Of a stretch of 64,000 nt of DNA, positions 1 through 10,158 are shown one piece after another; positions within the stretch are counted from its first letter, which is position 1; each line of letters opens with the position of its first letter. The stretch spans positions 558,001 to 622,000 of the forward strand of contig NZ_JAOEFX010000003.1 of assembly GCF_025421775.1 (NCBI RefSeq), read 5' to 3'. The translations under genes were made by a program, and so were the position numbers. This DNA comes from Paenarthrobacter aurescens (GTDB lineage: Bacteria; Actinomycetota; Actinomycetes; Actinomycetales; Micrococcaceae). Under the pieces are notes generated by a model. That model was given only the letters and a program-made list of their open reading frames with translations, had not been told where the DNA came from and did no database searches.

Positions 1-95
1 CGGAAGCCGGTCCAAAAGGCTGCCCCGACTGGGTTGGAGCCGCCAATCCGCGTATGATTGATGCTTTGTGCCACAGCTTTGAGGAACTGCCGAAC

Positions 96-2159
96 GTGAC
101 TATGCCAACGATCCCAGCCCCTGCCCGCCCCGGCAGGCGGGCTTCCGGACCCGTTGCAAAGTCTAAGTTCCGCCCTGAAATCCAAGGCCTTCGGTCCCTC
201 GCCGTCCTCATGGTGGTGAGTTACCACATCTGGATCGGACGGGTTTCCGGCGGCGTGGATGTCTTCCTTCTCATCTCCGCATTCCTCATGACGCTGCAGT
301 TCACCGGACGCTACAAGCAGGGCCGCCCCATGGACCTCTTGCGGCACTGGCTGCACCTGTTCCGGCGGCTGCTTCCCGCCGTCGTCGTTGTTCTCCTGGG
401 CACGCTCGCGGCAACCTTCGCTTTCCTGCCTCCCACCCGGTGGGTTGAGGTGGTGCACCAGGCGTGGGCCGCACTGTTCTACTTCGAAAACTGGCTCCTG
501 CAAGGCCTGGCCGTTAACTACTACGCAACGGACCACAGCCTCGCCAGTCCTCTGCAGCACTTCTGGTCCCTGTCCATCCAAGGCCAGGTCTTCATCATGT
601 GGCCCGTCATTTTCGCGACGGTGGCGCTTCTATGCCGCCGCTTCGGCCTGAGGTACCGGGCAACGCTCGCGTACGTCTTTGCGATCATCTTCGTCGTCTC
701 CCTTGCGTACTCAGTGATCTTCACGGCCAACAACCAGGCCGTGGCATACTTCGACACGTTCGCACGGCTGTGGGAGTTCGCGCTCGGAACCTTGCTGGCA
801 CTGATCCTCCCGGGCTTGAACTTCGCAAAGCCCGTGCGCGTGGTCATGGGCTGGATCGGCGTGGTTGCCATGCTGACGTGTGGGATCCTGCTGCAGGTCC
901 AGACCGCGTTCCCCGGGTTCGTCGCGCTGTGGCCAACCCTCGCTGCCGTTTTCGTTATTGCCGCCGGCCAGACCGGTAGCCGCTTCGGAGTGGACCGGAT
1001 CCTGAGCTCAAAATTCCTGGTCCGCCTTGGCGACAACTCCTACGCGCTCTACCTTTGGCACTGGCCCATTTTGGTGATCGCCTTGGCATGGAGCGGCAAG
1101 GACCACGCAGGCTGGCTTTCGGGAACGGCGATCATCGCAGCGTCCCTCGCCCTGGCCTTCCTGACCACCAAGTACGTGGAGAAGCCCTTCCGGGAATGGA
1201 AATGGCCCGAGGTTAAGCGGCGCCGTTCGGCCATCGCCATCGCCGCCTGCCTCGCTGTGGCTTGCGCGCCGCTGCTCGGCTTCCAGTACAAGCAGGACCT
1301 TGACCTCGAAGCGGCGCAGGCCCAGGCGTTCAAGGACAACCCCGGCGCCCACGCACTGCTCCCCGGATATGTGGACCTGGTCAGCGACGACGCGAAGACA
1401 TTGCCCACAGCGGAGCAGCTCCCGGAGGACTGGGCAACGCTCGCGGGGCCGTGCGAGGGTGAGTCGAAACCGGACGAAAAGATGCTGCAGGAGAAATGCC
1501 AGCAGAACGGCATCGGGGACGATGCCGTCAAGGAGATCCTGGTCTTGGGCGACTCGCACTCGCAGCAATGGTTGGCCGCACTCGGCCCCCTTGCCGAGGC
1601 GGAACACTGGAAGGTAACTGCCCTGCTGCTGGGCGGATGCCATTTCATGCCAGAGAACCCGGACGCTGAGGACGGATGCAACGACTTCAACGCGGCGGCG
1701 TTCAAGTACGCCGCGGCCAAGGCGCCGGACGCCGTCTTTATGGTGGGAACCATGGCGTCGCCGTCGTCGCCGGACGAGCAGCTGGTGTACGGCTTTGAGC
1801 AGACCGTGACCAACTTCAATGACCTGGGCATTCAGGTGGTGGCCATCCGTGACAACCCGCGGTACGACTACAACGTCACCGAATGTGCTTTATCCAAGGG
1901 CGTGGACAGCACCGACTGCAAGTCCGACCAGCCTGACGTGCTCGCTGCAGAAAGCCCATTCGCGGCCGTGCAGGGGAACTTTGGCAACGCCGCGTTCCTG
2001 GACATGACCGACCTCCTGTGCGATGGCGTCACCTGCCCGAGCGTGGTTGGCAATATGTTCGTCTATCTGGATGACAACCACCTGTCCAGGACGTATGTGA
2101 CCAGCATGGGCGAGATGTTTGAAGAAAGGTGGTTTGCCGCGACGGGGTGGCAGCGATGA
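96..2159 (+). CDS. Membrane acyltransferase (Acyl_transf_3) with C-terminal SGNH domain, copy 1
   Basis: Predicted 687-aa OafA-type O-acyltransferase. Such proteins move acetyl or other acyl groups across the membrane onto surface glycans or peptidoglycan. The N-terminal 400 residues form about ten hydrophobic helices with the family signature RPEIQGLRSLAVL, a following His (VVSYH) and GGVDVFLLISAFL. The C-terminal periplasmic part has SGNH blocks: GDSH near residues 485-488 and DDNH near 659-662. I prefer GTG at 96, nine nt after GAGGAA (81-86); ATG 102 and ATG 54 are alternatives. The stop overlaps the next start (ATGA), so the two copies are probably co-translated. The substrate cannot be told from sequence. 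Confidence 0.88.
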   Translation: MTMPTIPAPARPGRRASGPVAKSKFRPEIQGLRSLAVLMVVSYHIWIGRVSGGVDVFLLISAFLMTLQFTGRYKQGRPMDLLRHWLHLFRRLLPAVVVVLLGTLAATFAFLPPTRWVEVVHQAWAALFYFENWLLQGLAVNYYATDHSLASPLQHFWSLSIQGQVFIMWPVIFATVALLCRRFGLRYRATLAYVFAIIFVVSLAYSVIFTANNQAVAYFDTFARLWEFALGTLLALILPGLNFAKPVRVVMGWIGVVAMLTCGILLQVQTAFPGFVALWPTLAAVFVIAAGQTGSRFGVDRILSSKFLVRLGDNSYALYLWHWPILVIALAWSGKDHAGWLSGTAIIAASLALAFLTTKYVEKPFREWKWPEVKRRRSAIAIAACLAVACAPLLGFQYKQDLDLEAAQAQAFKDNPGAHALLPGYVDLVSDDAKTLPTAEQLPEDWATLAGPCEGESKPDEKMLQEKCQQNGIGDDAVKEILVLGDSHSQQWLAALGPLAEAEHWKVTALLLGGCHFMPENPDAEDGCNDFNAAAFKYAAAKAPDAVFMVGTMASPSSPDEQLVYGFEQTVTNFNDLGIQVVAIRDNPRYDYNVTECALSKGVDSTDCKSDQPDVLAAESPFAAVQGNFGNAAFLDMTDLLCDGVTCPSVVGNMFVYLDDNHLSRTYVTSMGEMFEERWFAATGWQR

Positions 2160-4237
2160 TGGACACACAAGCTACCGCAACGGCAACTGCCGGGGAACAA
2201 CGCACGACGTCGAAACCCGGCTTCCGTCCGGAGGTCCAAGGACTGCGCGCCTTGGCTGTGCTGATGGTGGCGGCCTACCATATTTGGCTTGGCCGGGTTT
2301 CCGGCGGAGTTGATGTCTTCCTGCTCATCTCAGCTTTCCTGCTGACCCTGTCATTCACGCGCAAACTTGAGAGCCGCAAGCCGTTGAGGCTCCTACGGCA
2401 TTGGCTGCACGTGTTCAAGCGGCTGCTGCCCGCCGTCGTCGTTGTCCTGTTGGGGGTGCTGACCGCCACCTGGGCCTTCATTCCGCAGAGCCGCTGGCCG
2501 GATGTCCTCGCTGAGGCGTGGGCGTCGCTGCTGTACCGGCAGAACTGGCAGTTGGCTGACACTGCCGTGGACTACTACGCCCAGGACCATTCCGGGGCGA
2601 GCCCGCTCCAGCACTTCTGGTCGTTGTCCGTCCAGGGCCAGGTATTCATCCTGTGGCCGCTGATCTTCGCAGCCGTGGCGTTGCTGCAGCCGCAGTTGGC
2701 CAAACTGTTCCCGCACCGGAAGGCCGTGGCCCACCGGCCGCTGCTGTTCATGGTTTTCGGAGCGGTCTTCGTGGCCTCGCTCATTTACTCCATCGAGCAA
2801 ACCAGCAGCAACCAGGCATACGCGTACTTCGATACCCGCACCCGCCTCTGGGAGTTCGCGCTGGGTTCCTTGCTCGCACTGGCCTTGCCGTACCTCAAGC
2901 CGGGACGCCGGCTTCGCGTCTTCCTGGGCTGGGCGGGCATCACGGCGATGCTTGCCTGTGGACTTGTCCTGACCGTGGACCGTTCCTTCCCGGGATTCAT
3001 CGCACTGTGGCCCACCCTCGCCGCCGCAGCGGTCATTGTTGCCGGGCAGAGCACCAGCCGTTTCGGTGCCGACCGTTTCCTGGGTTCGCGGCCAATGGTC
3101 CTTGTGGGTGACAACTCGTATGCCCTTTACCTCTGGCATTGGCCGGTGCTGGTGTTCTTCCTCCTGATCACGGGGACCACCACGCCCAACCTCCTTCAAG
3201 GCCTGGGAATCATGGCCGTCTCCATGCTGCTGGCCGTGGGCACCACACGGTATGTGGAACTTCCCATGCGCCGCTGGGAGTGGCCGGATGTGCGGTCCTG
3301 GCGTGCCGCCGTCGTGATTGCCTCCTGCGGTGCGCTGCTGGCACTGCCGGTCACCGCCTGGCAGGGAGCCATTGCGGCCGAAGGTGCGGCCATCGCGGAT
3401 CAACCCAGGGAACTGACCCCGGGAGCGGCCGCACTGTCCCCGGAGTTCATTGGGGAACCCACCCAGGAAGCCATGATCATCCCCGCGCCAGCTGCGATGA
3501 AGGATGAGTGGGCAGACATCGATGGGCTGTGCACGGGGGACAACGTTCCCACAGACCCGTTGCTGGAGGGTTGCTTGCAGAACGATGAACCGGAGGAAGT
3601 CACCAAGGAGATCGTGGTGCTCGGCGACTCGCACGCCCAGCAATACATGGCGGCCCTTGGGCCGATTGCCAAGCAACACGGGTGGGAAGTGGTGACCCTG
3701 CTGAAGGGCAGTTGCCGCTTCGGCGCAGAGTCCCCTGAGCGCACCGACGAATGCAACGAGTTCAACAAGGCGAGTGCTGCCTACGTCATGGAACACAAGC
3801 CTGACGCCGTGTTCACCGTTGCTTCGCTGACGCACGCTACTGAGCCGTTCGAGACGGAAGTGCCCGGCTACCTTGAGGGCATCCAGCCGTTTACGGATGC
3901 CGGGATTGATGTGGTGGGCGTCCGTGACAACCCCCGGTTCAGTATCAACATGCCCGAATGCGTGCAGAAGAAGGGCCCTGATTCGCCGGACTGCAATGCT
4001 CCACTGGAGGAGTCGCTGGCCGCGTCCTCGCCTTTGGACGACTACGTGGGCAAGGTGGATCGGCTCTACCTGATGGACATGAGCGACTTCATCTGCGAGC
4101 AGGGTTCTTGTCCGGCCGTGGTGGGCAACGTCTACGTCTACAAGGATGACAACCACCTCACCAAGACGTATGTGCAGAGCATGATCCCCATGTTCGAGGA
4201 GCGGCTCCTGGCGGCCACCGGGTGGTCCGGTGCTTAG
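2156..4237 (+). CDS. Membrane acyltransferase (Acyl_transf_3) with C-terminal SGNH domain, copy 2
   Basis: A 693-aa paralogue of the preceding gene with the same architecture: N-terminal RPEVQGLRALAVL and GGVDVFLLISAFLLT, a multi-helix acyltransferase domain, then an SGNH domain with GDSH (about residues 490-493) and a terminal DDNH. Long identical stretches with copy 1 (for example FWSLS.QGQVFI.WP.IFA and SYALYLWHWP) point to tandem duplication. The extracellular SGNH halves differ more than the membrane halves, as expected if the copies modify different acceptors. Start ATG 2156 lies in an ATGA overlap with copy 1; ATG 2159 is also possible. No glycan biosynthesis genes are visible downstream. 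Confidence 0.88.
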   Translation: MMDTQATATATAGEQRTTSKPGFRPEVQGLRALAVLMVAAYHIWLGRVSGGVDVFLLISAFLLTLSFTRKLESRKPLRLLRHWLHVFKRLLPAVVVVLLGVLTATWAFIPQSRWPDVLAEAWASLLYRQNWQLADTAVDYYAQDHSGASPLQHFWSLSVQGQVFILWPLIFAAVALLQPQLAKLFPHRKAVAHRPLLFMVFGAVFVASLIYSIEQTSSNQAYAYFDTRTRLWEFALGSLLALALPYLKPGRRLRVFLGWAGITAMLACGLVLTVDRSFPGFIALWPTLAAAAVIVAGQSTSRFGADRFLGSRPMVLVGDNSYALYLWHWPVLVFFLLITGTTTPNLLQGLGIMAVSMLLAVGTTRYVELPMRRWEWPDVRSWRAAVVIASCGALLALPVTAWQGAIAAEGAAIADQPRELTPGAAALSPEFIGEPTQEAMIIPAPAAMKDEWADIDGLCTGDNVPTDPLLEGCLQNDEPEEVTKEIVVLGDSHAQQYMAALGPIAKQHGWEVVTLLKGSCRFGAESPERTDECNEFNKASAAYVMEHKPDAVFTVASLTHATEPFETEVPGYLEGIQPFTDAGIDVVGVRDNPRFSINMPECVQKKGPDSPDCNAPLEESLAASSPLDDYVGKVDRLYLMDMSDFICEQGSCPAVVGNVYVYKDDNHLTKTYVQSMIPMFEERLLAATGWSGA

Positions 4238-4303
4238 GACCGCTGCAGCGGGCTCCGCAAACATACGACGGCGGCCTGCCGCCAGTGCTGTTGCTCACAC
4301 TGA

Positions 4304-6001
<1,698 letters not shown>

Positions 6002-6009
6002 AGTGTCGA

Positions 6010-6047
6010 CTGTTCCCCGTGGAAGTATCCGCGGGGAACAGTTCTTT
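6010..6047 (+). terminator. Intrinsic terminator of guaB
   Basis: CTGTTCCCCG (6010-6019) pairs perfectly with CGGGGAACAG (6032-6041). An inner GGA/TCC pair closes a short loop, and TTCTTT follows. Confidence 0.85.
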
Positions 6048-6094
6048 AACGGGCCGGCTGTTGACGGGCAAGCGGAATTGTCGGCCCATGAGAA

Positions 6095-6100
6095 TAGGCT
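6095..6100 (+). promoter_or_regulatory. Leaderless-type -10 box before the ABC exporter
   Basis: TAGGCT, six nt before ATG 6107. This is the same geometry as about twenty other genes in the window. Confidence 0.5.
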
Positions 6101-6106
6101 GGGGTC

Positions 6107-7984
6107 ATGTCTGAAAAGCCCGCGCAACCGCGGCACCCGGAGTCGGTCCGACTGAACAACACGCCGCCCCGCAAGCTGGCGCTGCGTCCTTACGCACGCG
6201 CCGTCGGGCAGGTCCTGAAAGTTAGTTTCAAGGCCTCGCCCGTCGCGGTGGTCATGAAGGTGCTTGGCTCGTTGATCTCCGCCACGCTCCCGTTGGTCAC
6301 CACCTACTTCGCCGCCCTGACCACCACAGCCTTGGCAGCCGGTTACGCGGGTGATCCCAACGCCGGTCCCCAAGCCATCCTGTACGTCATCATCACTGCT
6401 GCGCTGGGGTTGTTCTGGGGTGCCTTCAGCAGTGTTGACCGCTACATCCAACAGCTCATGAGCTTCAAGGTGGGCGCGATCGTAGGGGACATGATGTACC
6501 AGCGATTCCTGGCGCTGGAGTTTTGGCGTTACGACGACAAAGAGACAGTGGACCTTTACGACCGCGCAAAGCGGTTCTCGGACTCCTACGCCCGCGTGCT
6601 GGACAGGATTGCCGCAATCTTTACCCAACTGGTCTCCGTGATCCTCGCCATCGGTGCGCTGGTCCTGGTCAGTTGGTGGATCGCCGTCATCGTCCTGGTG
6701 GCCATCGTGCCCAGTGTGTATCTGCAGTTCAAACTGTCGCGTGAGCAGATCGCGCACTGGAACACACAAGTGGATTCGCGCCGGCAACGCCGGATGATCG
6801 AACAGAACCTGCTTCGTCCGCAGCACATCGCGGAGATGCGGCTCTACGGCATCGTTGGATACCTGATGGACCTGCGATCACGCCTGCGCGACGCAGACGA
6901 GAAGCGACGCCTGGATTTCCAGAAGCGGTATATTCCCAAACAGCTGGCTGCGGACTCCCTGCAGTATGGTGCCGAGGTGGTTTCCCTGATCTGGGTGGTC
7001 GGGCAGATCATCGCCAGGGCCCAGCCGGTGGGTCAGTTCCTCTACGTACAGCAGATCGTGAGCCGGGCACTTTCCACGGCCAACAATCTTGTCTCTTCCT
7101 TGAGTTCCATCGACGAGGACCTCGCCAACCTCAAGGATTATGAGCTGTTCATGGCCTTGCCTGTTCCCAGCGGCAACGAAAAACCCCTGACCATTTCGCC
7201 CTCCACCGTGGAGCTCCGCGACATCCGCTTCAGCTATACCGGAAGCGACATCGAGGTCATCAAGGGCATTTCGATGACCATCACGGCGGGCCAGCACATT
7301 GCGATCGTCGGTGAGAACGGCGCGGGAAAGTCCACACTGATCCGTATCCTTGCGGGGCTGTACCGGCCTGACTCCGGCCATGTACTGCTCGACGGCGTGG
7401 ATCTTGCCGGGATTGATGTCACCAGTTGGCACCGGCACCTGGCAGTACTCAGCCAGGAGTTCCTGAAGTACGAGTTCGCCACAGCTGCGGAGAACATCTA
7501 CCTCGGCGATGTGGACCAACCCCGCGACGACGACCGGATCCGTCGCGCAGCTTCGGACGCGGAGGCCATGGAGTTCATCAACAAGCTGCCCAACGGCTTG
7601 GAAAACCATGTCAGCAACTGGATGGAGGACCCCCGCGGACGCAAGGGGAGTGGCCTGTCCGGCGGGCAATGGCAGCGACTGGCCATGGCGCGCAACTTCT
7701 ATCGTGACGCCTCGTTCATGGTCATGGACGAGCCCACCTCAGCCATTGACGCACTGGCCGAGCACCGCATTTTCACCCGGCTGTTCGCCGACCGAAGCAG
7801 CACCATCATCGCTATCAGCCACCGCCTGGCCACCATCGAGAAGGCTGACATCGTGTACATGCTGGAGGACGGCCGGATCGCGGAGCAGGGGACCCACAAG
7901 GAACTGGTGGCGTTGAGGGGCCGCTACTTCCGGATGTTCGAATCACAGCTCTCGGTGGACGAGACCAGGCAGAACACCCCCTGA
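6107..7984 (+). CDS. ABC transporter, fused permease and ATP-binding protein (exporter type)
   Basis: A 625-aa half-transporter likely to dimerise as an exporter. Residues 1-340 hold the membrane domain, with several hydrophobic segments and positively charged cytoplasmic loops. The C-terminal ATPase has Walker A GENGAGKSTL, Q-loop LSQEF, signature LSGGQWQRLAMARN, Walker B FMVMDEPTSAID and H-loop ISHRLATI, so it should be active. Some sequence between the Q-loop and signature (NWMEDPRGRKG) resembles peptide or bacteriocin exporters, but the substrate is unknown. It sits alone between guaB and a convergent membrane-protein gene only 3 bp away, with no visible terminator between them. Confidence 0.9.
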   Translation: MSEKPAQPRHPESVRLNNTPPRKLALRPYARAVGQVLKVSFKASPVAVVMKVLGSLISATLPLVTTYFAALTTTALAAGYAGDPNAGPQAILYVIITAALGLFWGAFSSVDRYIQQLMSFKVGAIVGDMMYQRFLALEFWRYDDKETVDLYDRAKRFSDSYARVLDRIAAIFTQLVSVILAIGALVLVSWWIAVIVLVAIVPSVYLQFKLSREQIAHWNTQVDSRRQRRMIEQNLLRPQHIAEMRLYGIVGYLMDLRSRLRDADEKRRLDFQKRYIPKQLAADSLQYGAEVVSLIWVVGQIIARAQPVGQFLYVQQIVSRALSTANNLVSSLSSIDEDLANLKDYELFMALPVPSGNEKPLTISPSTVELRDIRFSYTGSDIEVIKGISMTITAGQHIAIVGENGAGKSTLIRILAGLYRPDSGHVLLDGVDLAGIDVTSWHRHLAVLSQEFLKYEFATAAENIYLGDVDQPRDDDRIRRAASDAEAMEFINKLPNGLENHVSNWMEDPRGRKGSGLSGGQWQRLAMARNFYRDASFMVMDEPTSAIDALAEHRIFTRLFADRSSTIIAISHRLATIEKADIVYMLEDGRIAEQGTHKELVALRGRYFRMFESQLSVDETRQNTP

Positions 7985-7987
7985 GGC

Positions 7988-8638
7988 TTAGAGCGGGCCG
8001 TATCCTGCGTTGCCGTAGGGATCACGCCACGTGACGAGGTCCTGCTCCAGCAGCGCCCGGAAATGGGGATCAGTTGCAGCCTTGCGGCGAAGCGACTCCC
8101 TCGAACGGCTCGCGATGGTGGCCGGGACGATGATCCCAACCACGAGGAGGCCCACCATGAAGGCAAGAACCGTAGCCAGCGTCAGCAGCGCGGCAGGATC
8201 CTGCCAGGTGGACGGTTTGGCCGTGAAAGCGAACAGTCCCGTGAAGACGACCAGGACGAACGCCACGAAGGAGAGCGCCCCGCGCAGGCTCCCAGGACCA
8301 CGATTGACCAGTGCCCGGTCTGTCCGCGGCAACCGGTTCCGAACCCGCGCGAAGGATATTCCGCACAGTGCGGCGAGGGCTGCGCCGGGAATGCCGAGGG
8401 CAGGAAGCGCTACGGGTGTGCCGAGCCGAACAGCCAGGACTACACCCAGGAGGACAAGGAACCCGCCGAGTCCGATTCCGGCAGCCCACGCGCCCATGTA
8501 AGCTCCTCGGGCGCTGGCGAGCTCACGCAGGCGGGAACGCGCATTCGTCGGGGTGATGGCCGAGAGCTCCGGGGAAAGCCAGTAATCCAGGGGGCGGGCA
8601 GAGCGGGAAAGCGGAGTGGGACCGGTCTGGTAGCTCAC
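7988..8638 (-). CDS. Four-helix membrane protein, paralogue A of the PLDYW...GPL family
   Basis: A 216-aa protein of unknown function. It has a short cytoplasmic N-terminus containing PLDYW, four predicted hydrophobic helices in two pairs (about residues 48-95 and 120-170), and a charged C-terminal tail ending WRDPYGNAGYGPL. The protein at 11710-12351 has the same plan: PLDYW, RG..G, a basic RE.(L/F)RR helix, DP.(F/L)R..LE, W.DP.GN and terminal GPL. The GTG start overlaps the stop of the 29-codon ORF upstream (GTGA), with GGAGGA ten nt upstream inside that ORF, so translation is coupled. Not recognised as a named family. Confidence 0.82.
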   Translation of the reverse strand: MSYQTGPTPLSRSARPLDYWLSPELSAITPTNARSRLRELASARGAYMGAWAAGIGLGGFLVLLGVVLAVRLGTPVALPALGIPGAALAALCGISFARVRNRLPRTDRALVNRGPGSLRGALSFVAFVLVVFTGLFAFTAKPSTWQDPAALLTLATVLAFMVGLLVVGIIVPATIASRSRESLRRKAATDPHFRALLEQDLVTWRDPYGNAGYGPL

Positions 8639-8724
8639 CCGGGGTACTCCTCCAGCGCTATGCGAGCAATGAGCTCATGGTTGGTGATGGCCGACGCCTG
8701 GCGTTCTTCGTTCTGGGTGGTCAT
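8635..8724 (-). CDS. 29-aa small ORF, similar to the N-terminus of the 210-aa protein at 11081
   Basis: ATG at 8724 follows GAGGAG at nine nt spacing, a strong ribosome site. The product is 29 residues and its stop overlaps the next GTG (GTGA). It contains ITNHELIARIAL, which lines up with LTDHELLALLAM at the start of the 210-aa protein at 11081. That protein in turn overlaps paralogue B of the membrane protein by ATGA. The simplest reading is a truncated copy of the 210-aa gene kept as the leader of paralogue A. A genuine small protein is the alternative. Confidence 0.5.
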   Translation of the reverse strand: MTTQNEERQASAITNHELIARIALEEYPG

Positions 8725-8853
8725 TACTGCCTTCTCCTCAGCGGTTCTGTGTCCAGTTTAGGAAGTGGCGTGATCAGGTAAGCCATCCCGGCGACCATTG
8801 GCACAGTTTGTGAAGTGTTTATTTGTCGAATCGGGGTTCTGGGAGGGGTCCAG

Positions 8854-8859
8854 TAAAGT
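8854..8859 (+). promoter_or_regulatory. Leaderless-type -10 box of guaB3
   Basis: TAAAGT, seven nt before the GTG at 8867. It decides against longer upstream starts in the same frame. Confidence 0.55.
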
Positions 8860-8866
8860 AAGAGCC

Positions 8867-10003
8867 GTGACTTATGAGATTGAGATTGGCCGTGGCAAGC
8901 GTGGGCGTCGTGCCTACTCCCTGGATGACATCGCGATCGTCCCGAACCGCCGGACGCGTGACCCGAAGGACGTCTCTGTCTCCTGGCAGATCGACGCCTA
9001 CAAGTTCGACACCCCCGTAATTGCTGCCCCGATGGACTCCGTGATGTCCCCCGATACCGCAATTGCCTTTGGCCGGCTTGGTGGCCTCGGGGTTCTGGAC
9101 CTTGAAGGTCTCTGGACCCGCTATGAGGATCCGCAGAAGGTGCTTGACGAGATCGCCGCCCTGGCCGATGAGACCAGCAGCCCGGCCGTCACCCGCCGTA
9201 TGCAGGATCTTTACCAGGCTCCCGTCCAGCCCGAACTGATCAGCTCCCGCCTCGCTGAGATCCGTGCCGCAGGCGTCACCGTTGCTGGGTCCCTGACCCC
9301 GCAGCGCACCCAGGAGCACTACAAGACCGTGGTGGCGGCCGGCGTCGACATCTTTGTCATCCGCGGCACCACCGTCTCCGCTGAGCACGTCTCCAAGAAC
9401 CACGAACCCTTGAACCTCAAGCAGTTCATCTATGAACTGGACGTCCCCGTGATCGTTGGCGGAGCGGCCGGCTACACGCCCGCGCTCCACCTCATGCGTA
9501 CAGGTGCTGCCGGTGTCCTGGTCGGCTTTGGCGGCGGCGCCACCACCACCACCCGCCGCGCACTGGGCATCCACTCGCCCATGGCATCGGCCATCTCCGA
9601 CGTCGCTGCGGCACGACGCGACTACATGGATGAGTCCGGTGGCCGCTACGTTCACGTCATCGCCGACGGCGGCATGGGAAGCTCGGGCGACATCGTCAAG
9701 GCCATTGCGATGGGTGCCGACGCCGTCATGCTCGGCAGCGCGTTGGCACGCGCCGAGGAAGCGCCGGGCCGCGGCTGGCACTGGGGCCCGGAAGCGCACC
9801 ACCTCGAGTCGCCCCGTGGCGACCGCGTCAACGTTGGAACTGTCGGTCCGCTGGAAGAAGTCCTCTTCGGACCCGGCCACCACACCGATGGCACCTCCAA
9901 CCTCATCGGTGCGTTGCGCCGTTCCATGGCTACCACCGGCTACTCGGACCTCAAGGAGTTCCAGCGGGTTGACGTCGTCGTCTCGCCGTACGCAGGCAAC
10001 TGA
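8867..10003 (+). CDS. guaB3: GuaB3-family IMP dehydrogenase-related protein
   Basis: A 378-aa IMPDH/GMPR-fold protein of the GuaB3 type. It begins EIEIGRGKRGRRAYSLDDIAIV and has the barrel motifs DSVMSPDTAIAFGRLGGLGVL, VIADGGMGSSGDIVKAIAMGAD and a C-terminal MATTGYSDLKEFQ. There is no CBS insertion. The loop that carries the catalytic Cys in GuaB (GPGSICTT) reads GFGGGATTTTRRALG, so the Cys is absent. Canonical IMP dehydrogenase activity therefore cannot be assumed. GTG 8867 is chosen because TAAAGT lies seven nt upstream and actinobacterial GuaB3 proteins start here. Followed by a very strong hairpin. Confidence 0.92.
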   Translation: MTYEIEIGRGKRGRRAYSLDDIAIVPNRRTRDPKDVSVSWQIDAYKFDTPVIAAPMDSVMSPDTAIAFGRLGGLGVLDLEGLWTRYEDPQKVLDEIAALADETSSPAVTRRMQDLYQAPVQPELISSRLAEIRAAGVTVAGSLTPQRTQEHYKTVVAAGVDIFVIRGTTVSAEHVSKNHEPLNLKQFIYELDVPVIVGGAAGYTPALHLMRTGAAGVLVGFGGGATTTTRRALGIHSPMASAISDVAAARRDYMDESGGRYVHVIADGGMGSSGDIVKAIAMGADAVMLGSALARAEEAPGRGWHWGPEAHHLESPRGDRVNVGTVGPLEEVLFGPGHHTDGTSNLIGALRRSMATTGYSDLKEFQRVDVVVSPYAGN

Positions 10004-10017
10004 CAGCACAGCCCGTT

Positions 10018-10064
10018 AGGAAACCCCTATCGCTCCGACGTGGTCGGAACGATAGGGGTTTCCT
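10018..10064 (+). terminator. Long hairpin terminator after guaB3
   Basis: A 15-bp perfect stem, AGGAAACCCCTATCG (10018-10032) with CGATAGGGGTTTCCT (10050-10064). Beyond one mismatch an inner 6-bp TCCGAC/GTCGGA stem closes a GTG loop. It insulates guaB3 from the next operon. Confidence 0.8.
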
Positions 10065-10071
10065 GTATCCC

Positions 10072-10115
10072 GGGGAGTACTCCCCATCGCGGCTCTCCGC
10101 CGATCCCAGTAGTCT
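10072..10115 (+). promoter_or_regulatory. Perfect palindrome plus -10 box upstream of the WXG100 operon
   Basis: GGGGAGTACTCCCC (10072-10085) is a perfect 14-bp palindrome. TAGTCT (10110-10115) is a good -10, and the palindrome centre falls near -43 relative to its expected start, a typical activator position. ATG 10159 has the G-rich stretch GGGGGTAGGGA just upstream. The operator role is inferred. Confidence 0.4.
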
Positions 10116-10158
10116 GGCGGCCGAAGAACTTTTGCTGGCAGAGACGTGGGGGTAGGGA

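Noticed and set aside
2393..4264. A 623-codon antisense frame opposite acyltransferase copy 2
   Set aside because: No recognisable motif, and the plus-strand frame has full family signatures over the same bases.
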